This document shows, piece after piece, positions 58,353 to 64,000 of a DNA stretch of 64,000 nucleotides. Under the pieces are notes generated by a model, which had not been told where the DNA came from, searched no databases, and saw only the letters and a list, made by a program, of their open reading frames with translations. The stretch covers positions 3,478,001-3,542,000 of the forward strand of contig JACCIC010000015.1 of assembly GCA_018907035.1 (NCBI GenBank). The letters are read 5' to 3'. The first letter of the stretch is position 1; each line of letters starts with the position of its first letter. The position numbers and the translations under genes are program-made. The DNA is from Sycobia sp. Sy_11 (Eukaryota > Arthropoda > Insecta > Hymenoptera > Epichrysomallidae).

Positions 58353-61000
58353 CCAAAGAGCAACTTGTAGTATAACTAAACGAGAATCAAGATAATAAAT
58401 TGATCAATAATCAAAAGGTAAATATGAAATCCCTCATATCCCAAAACAAACGAATAATACTATCTAAGGTTCTAATAGAAATCCCAAACTACGCAATCGA
58501 AAACATCTTAAGTCAACTGAACGTAAACAAAATGTCTCCAATTACGATTCTCAGAGCTGGAACAACTACAGAAGATTATAGACATATACTATAAGTTTCT
58601 AACACCAATTTTACGTGTAACCTGACGATATACAAAATATTTCAGAAGTCTTTCCAATAAATTTTACTAATACTAAATATTATATTATTCCTATACCGAT
58701 ACAATATAAAAATTGAAAACATATATCAAATTGATAGCAGTGCCGTTATCAATAAGCATATAAATACAAATATAGGTAGATACGGTAATATTTACAAAAC
58801 CGAACATAGACAATAAAAGAATACACCCTATTATAAGTACAACTGAATATGAAATTCCAGAAAATCTTAACAGAAATCAAAGAAAAAAAGGAAAAATTAC
58901 ACTTTCAACGCAAAGGATCAAAACAGATGCAAATTCAGAAAATGAAAATGTAGAAAATTTAAGCAAAAGTAAACTACACAATATTAACTTGAAAAGTAAA
59001 CAGAAATATAAAAATGATACGCTAGATAATGACCTAATAAATGTTAAAGACTACCTCAATTCAAACAATACAATAATTACTTATTCACAATTTAAAAGCT
59101 TATTGGAATATACTAAAGAAACTCACAAACCAATTGACGTAATAGCTCAGCACACAAATAACTTGGAAGTATTCATACAATATTTACAAAATGATATTAA
59201 TCCTAATATAAGAAACACAAATATTAAACATCACTCTTCCCTAATCTTTAAAAAAGTTAAAAATATATAGTCAAACTGATAATTTAGACACTAACTTAAA
59301 TAATAATAAATGTCGATAATAGCTCAATGGAGCCAAAAACAATTACAAATTTTTACAAGAACTAATACTAGCAGAAAATTTAGAACTTCTCTGTGTAGAA
59401 GAGATTAATTTAAAAAATGCAGATTTCATACAATTAAAAAATTACACATGCTACAACAAAAATAGAAACAATTATGAAATTATAAATGGAGGACTGTGAA
59501 CTCTAATCAAAAGCAAAATCCACAATCACATATAACGAATCACAACAAATTTAAAGGCAATGGCTATTAAAACAATATTAGATAAGAAAACAATATATAT
59601 CTACAATATTTACCTAAGTAACCGCTACAAACTAAATATTCATGAACTAAACAACTTACAATAGCATTTACTAGTTCCTTTCATTTTCGCCGGAGATTTT
59701 AATATCCACAATAGTCATTGAAATTCGTACAAGACCGATAAACGAGGAAAAATCATAGAATTATTTATCATCCATAAAAAGATTACTAATTAATGTTTTA
59801 CTAACATATCGCCAGGAATTGGAATCTCTTAACCATCAATTTTATCCTATGCAGCAATAACATAGCGAGTTACTTAGAATAGCACGCGCTTAGTGAGCTC
59901 AATGCAGTCAACATTTGCTCAAAATTCTTAAAGCTAACACACCAAGTAAAAATCCGAAATTTAACTATAATACATAGAAATGCCATCAATCAAACTGACA
60001 ATTATATCAAGAATTAATAACTGAGAAAAGATATTAAACGAACAATTACATAGACTCTACCTATAAAACAGCTAAAATAAATATAAACGATATAATAGAA
60101 AAAAATTACTTTAATATAACAAGAAGCCATCATTCAAACTACAAAAAAAAACACACAAAAAATTTAAACTCCTTGGTGGAATAAACAATGCGAAGAAGCT
60201 ATAAAAAACTATAAACATACACTTAACAAATATAAAAGAAACAAAACAGAAAATAATAAAATTGAATTTAAAAGGTTGAAAGTTATCGCAAAACAAACAG
60301 TTGAAATGAATAAACACATCAGAAAAAATAAGTAAATGTGGCAAAAAATAAAGTCAATAAAAGTAAATATAAATAACGCATACATCACTTATTTAAACAA
60401 TATCGGCAAAGCATACCAAACGGAAAGGAAATAGCAGACTGCCCTCGCAGTCATTCGCTGAAAACTCAAGCGAGTAAAACGTTGAACCAATCTTTAAAAA
60501 GACAAATTAAAAACTAGGAAGATTACAATACTACAGCCATTAGTCATGATTTAACAAATTCTCTCAATAAAAAAAATAGCATGGAATTAACACAAGTTGG
60601 TGATCAATAACAGCCAAAATACTAACCAAGACGCGATGAGATGTCAAACATACTTGTCAAAAAAAATCCATCCAATGGTATCGTATACTTACTTAAAATT
60701 TATAACATCATTTGAATAAACAATATTTTCCTGACTTAAGAAAAATTAGGTATGTCAATTCCAATACTTAGACATGGCAAACCAAATAAAGATATAAGGA
60801 AAAATGAATTGCTTTAATCTGTGACATGTGCAAAATAATGGAAACAATGAATAACAAACGATTGTTATGGTGCATCTAAAACAACAAAATTTAACAAAAT
60901 ATCTAAGCGGCTTTTGACAGAAGGTCACGAGTTATTACTTAACGACTTTATTTCACTTAAAGATTTTAGACAGCTGAAACTTCAATGTCTTGTATTCAAT
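58080..61000 (+). mobile_element. Second, decayed LINE of the same type as the 2-7 kb element, 3'-truncated
   Basis: Plus strand. ORF1 segments match the first LINE in order: CKQALILEGLQDLKFSD (about 58170), SLISQNKRIILSKV (about 58430) and QFKSLLEYTKETHK (about 59090). An endonuclease fragment follows, with ELLCVEEINL (about 59390) and FAGDFNIHNSH (about 59690), then TPWWNKQCEEA (about 60170) and an RT N-terminal fragment (SIPILRHGKPN, about 60757). Stops and frameshifts are everywhere, and the RT core and RNase H are absent. A (TA)n expansion at 58300-58351 lies inside ORF1. Confidence 0.65.
58300..58351. repeat. (TA)n microsatellite inside LINE ORF1 remnant
   Basis: Interrupts the second LINE at the point where the first LINE reads VCIFLKS. 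Confidence 0.9.
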
Positions 61001-61074
61001 TATACTGAATTATACTTGTACTAAAATATAAATACTAATATTAACAAATAATAAAAATACTAATAAATAAACTA

Positions 61075-61320
61075 CTATTATTAAAGGACACTTACACTGA
61101 CCCAAATATCAAATTTATTAAATTTCTGCATTCATTACGTCCAACGCTTCAAACCAGTTTGACTCCTCATCAGAGACTGAGCTAGAAATCTAATAATGAA
61201 ACTATAATATATATTCTAATCTCACATCAAAAATACTTAAGTGTAAAGGACAAATTTATATTAATAAAGAATGATACTTAAAAAGTTATTTAATATACTG
61301 GATTCAAAAATTAAATTCAC
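61075..61320 (-). mobile_element. Penelope-type fragment carrying the best preserved hammerhead-like motif
   Basis: The minus strand matches the 29.9-kb copy on both sides of the ribozyme-like core: the plus-strand segment ATTTATATTAATAAAG near 61250 corresponds to the one near 30302, and AAAGGACA near 61083 to the GGACAGTC block. The terminal GACTGTAAGAC end is missing, so the fragment is truncated. Confidence 0.55.
61136..61173 (-). ncRNA. Hammerhead-ribozyme-like motif, stem III and cleavage site kept
   Basis: On the minus strand: CTGATGA (61173-61167), a stem II region, then GAAGCGTTGGACGTA (61150-61136). Stem III forms as CGT-TGG-ACG, followed by U and A, an allowed cleavage position. 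The last A of GAAA has become G here, while the 48.9-kb copy keeps GAAA but has lost stem III. Together the two define a consensus CUGAUGA / stem II / GAAACGU-UGG-ACGU-H. A distal stem I may form between ATTTCT upstream and AGAAAT downstream. Confidence 0.45.
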
Positions 61321-61358
61321 ATTATTCCGCCAATTCCTTAATACAAATACTTTCCAAA

Positions 61359-61360
<2 letters not shown>

Positions 61361-61430
<70 letters not shown>
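61361..61430. repeat. (TC)n microsatellite
   Basis: About 34 TC units just beyond the Penelope-type fragment. Confidence 0.9.
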
Positions 61431-61431
<1 letters not shown>

Positions 61432-62770
61432 ATATTGATTTCTAATATCCCATTCTAAAATATTGCTGAAACTTATACTTGACCATTTTTCTGAAAAGAG
61501 CTATGGCTATTTCTTCCTTGACGTTGCTTTAAATGGCTGTCAACCATAGCACAAATCATACGTAACATATACCATCACAATGGTAAGCAGTCATCAATTG
61601 AGCTACAAATTGCTGCTTTATTCAATAGATTCTACAGATTTGTCACATTCAAACTATTTTCCTATTTCCAAATTTAAGAAAATCGCTCGGTAATATAAGA
61701 TTCGGGTTGTATACAAAGGCCATTTCTGGTGTCAAAGTTTATTTCAACGGTTTATTATATACAAGGAAAATATAAATATCAGGCAAGACAAAAAATATAT
61801 TTATAGCGATAAGGATGTTTAAGGAATGAAAGAGAACCTAAGATATTCCTTTAAAAGATTCTTTTATAATATTGAATCTGTAAGAAAATTGTCATTATAG
61901 TCATAGTAAAGAATAGACTGTTATAGAGCTGCATGAGAATGCGCGTTCGATTTAATAAAAGCAAAAAGGTTGGAGTAGGGATACGAAAAGATAGAGATAC
62001 TCAACCATCTCCGATCTTCTTTTTTTCAAAAGCAAACGTCAATTTATTGTACAATTAGAAATGTCTTTGAGCAGTTTACTGTTACCATGTCTATGAGATA
62101 AATTAAATGCTTATTCGCAGCTTACACAAAATTTTACTAATATACTGGCAGATGGTAGTTGATGCAAGCAGGTATTTCTATTAAAGTTCCTGCGGGGAAT
62201 TCAAAAAGTCACAGACTTATTTCAAATACAGCTGTTGTTTTGATAATAATCTCGTTCAAATATTGCAGAAATTTCGATTTAAAACCCCTGTAGATCTTTA
62301 TTTAGATTTGAAAGTAAGAAAGGCAGTATAATCCTTCTATCAATAGCGATATTTCAACAGGCAACGTCGATGTAAAGATACAGGAATGAGATAATTCTGA
62401 AACTTTTCACAATTTAAGGAACACGAGTCAATCGATTTTATAGAGGTTTGAATAATAGATTTCACAGATACATATAACCATCATGAGAACAATTAATGAA
62501 AACTATTTAATTGATTACCAACTTTCTTACATAAATTTTTGAAAATTTAAAAACTAAAAAAATAAAGAAGAAAAGGAGGTGAAAATGATATAACTATGCA
62601 TAAAAAATGTTATTATATTAAAATTAATGATTTTTTTATGTCATTTTTCATGGACTTCACATGTAAGTAAGAGCACTACTTAAAACACATAATACACGTA
62701 TTATTATAGCAATATTGATGCACGCAATATAAATAAGATAATATTTATTAGATAATATTTATTAACAATA
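61431..62770. other. Intergenic before gene G, nothing recognised
   Basis: No coding or transposon signature beyond the adjoining TC repeat and Penelope fragment. Confidence 0.4.
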
Positions 62771-62781
62771 TTTATTTTAGA

Positions 62782-62991
62782 CTAGTGTAAAATCTGAGTT
62801 TGATGTGGATAATTGTCATGAATATCTGTACCCTCTAGAGGATCTCCACTGATTATTGCGTTAATGAAATTCTTGAACGATAATACATCCGTATATATTG
62901 ATCCATGTTTAGTATCGTCACAATCTGAATTGTGTTTACTTGCCACTCCTACGATTACATTATCAATAACGAATGGATTGCCAATGTCGCC
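62782..62991 (-). CDS. Gene G (partial): last exon of a seventh S1 serine-protease homologue
   Basis: A 210-nt terminal exon on the minus strand with an intact frame (69 codons plus TAG) and an acceptor CAG just above 62991. It starts GDIGNPFVIDN, matching exon 4 of genes C-E; the Ser195 position is Ile. It keeps the SKHNSDCDD segment with the Cys220 equivalent and the shared tail IHDNYPHQTQ. A tttatt on the plus strand at 62771-62776 (AATAAA on the coding strand) follows the stop closely. I found no exon 3 between 62992 and 64000, so the upstream exons must lie beyond the right edge. The same exon lengths and phase make it a member of the array rather than a stray exon. Confidence 0.8.
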   Translation of the reverse strand, partial: GDIGNPFVIDNVIVGVASKHNSDCDDTKHGSIYTDVLSFKNFINAIISGDPLEGTDIHDNYPHQTQILH

Positions 62992-64000
62992 CTGTTAGAA
63001 GTATAATTTATTTCTTAATAAAGTTCTTAAAATTCTAAAAAATTTCCTATACAGAATGGAAAGGGAGTCTACTACATACATTTAATAGAATTATATTATG
63101 CTATAATTTGCTTGTAAGGAAGAATCATTTAATTATTAAATAAATTTTCTGAATTCATTCAGGAAATGAATTTCAGTTAATTCACTGAATTAATAAAAAT
63201 TTCTTTATGAGAATATTTACAGTCAAAGATAATAGTTCCAATATTGATTTGTAAAGGTTTTTGACAAAAAATCCCATTTAAAATTATAAATAATATTTCC
63301 GACTGCGATAAAATATGCACTATACAATTTAACAGTAGCAATTATATTAAGACTATGATGGTTTCGTATGAAATCTTCATTTAACTGTTTAATACTTTTT
63401 TGACTTATTTAGATATAAACACAAGCAAACCGCATAATATAACTACCTATTCATTATGGTTAGTATCACTTGTGTTAGTAATCATTTTTTTCAATATTAA
63501 AGTAATAAAGGAATATAGAATATTAAAATATATGATGGAAAAACTCGAGAAGTTTTCAAAGTTTCAAAAGTTATACATAAAACCTTTCTTTTTACAAAGA
63601 AATGTTTTATATATAACTTTCACCAGAATAATATAAAATGGTTTTATCGTTAAATAGCAATATCATGCAATTTTTTTTTAAAACAATACCTGTCAATCTG
63701 ATTTAGTTTAAAACCTTTAAAATCGCATTCCTGACGGCACACTAAAATGCTTTCAATCGTAATTTGTCATCATAACTTATATCAATTAGATCAATTATTA
63801 AATTTATTAATTTTATTTATTAATTAACTCTATTTATGAATTTTTGATACAATTTTTCAAACATAAATTCATTGCAATAGCAACTTAAACTGAATTATAT
63901 ATATTATTATGAAATCTAATTTTAAAAATATTTAGGCCGGAATAAAAAAGTGGCTTATATATTAATCGAAATGGATGTTTTCACACTTCGAATTGTTTAC
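62992..64000. other. Intron 3 of gene G (open to the right edge)
   Basis: Starts with the splice acceptor of gene G exon 4. No exon 3 (recognisable by CACGCAAAGACCTCG-like text next to a donor) is present before the edge. Confidence 0.5.

Noticed and set aside
60440..60500. CGCTGAAAA ... AAAACGTTGAACC resembles the hammerhead core of the Penelope repeats
   Set aside because: The text translates in frame with surrounding LINE sequence (NGKEIADC ... SKTLNQS), fits the decayed ORF2 and lacks CTGATGA.

Overview
The window is AT-rich eukaryotic DNA with small spliced exons, canonical GT-AG introns, many (TA)n and (CT)n microsatellites, and remains of LINE, Penelope-like and mariner elements. This fits an arthropod, most likely an insect; a hymenopteran is my guess, but the sequence does not prove it.

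The backbone is a head-to-tail tandem array on the minus strand. It holds six complete genes and the 3' exon of a seventh (A-G from left to right), all encoding secreted proteins of the chymotrypsin/trypsin (S1) fold. Every complete gene has the same plan: a 64-nt first exon encoding a signal peptide, then exons of about 320-329, 306-315 and 210-243 nt, with intron phases 1, 0, 0. Every complete copy has lost the catalytic His (to R, T or K). All but gene B have lost the catalytic Ser (to M, I, L or V), and two have also lost the Asp. The basic residue of the zymogen activation site is missing, so the signal peptide runs straight into [DEK]-[IV]-[IV]-G-[GS]. The proteins end in a shared tail around HYNxPHxSQ. 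They look like non-enzymatic serine-protease homologues kept as a family: the reading frames and splice sites are intact although the active sites are gone. Each gene has its own TATA box 60-90 nt before the ATG. A promoter plus first exon without an ATG (49.8 kb) and a decayed 3' end (13.9 kb) are relics of further copies.

Layout: gene A 0.8-11.2 kb, with a near full-length RNase H-bearing LINE in intron 2 and a Penelope-like fragment in intron 1; gene B 14.3-19.1 kb; gene C 21.1-27.4 kb, with a decayed mariner in intron 1; a Penelope-like element with recognisable reverse transcriptase at 29.9-32.0 kb; gene D 32.1-38.0 kb; a mariner inserted in another mariner at 39.8-42.3 kb; gene E 43.3-47.8 kb; a short Penelope-derived insertion with a hammerhead-ribozyme-like core at 48.9 kb; the orphan first exon; gene F 52.3-56.3 kb; a mariner remnant near 57.5 kb and a second, decayed LINE at 58.1-61.0 kb; then gene G, running off the right edge from 62.8 kb.

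The two most interesting systems are the expanded family of inactive, non-zymogen protease-like secreted proteins and the hammerhead-like motif shared by dispersed Penelope-type repeats.
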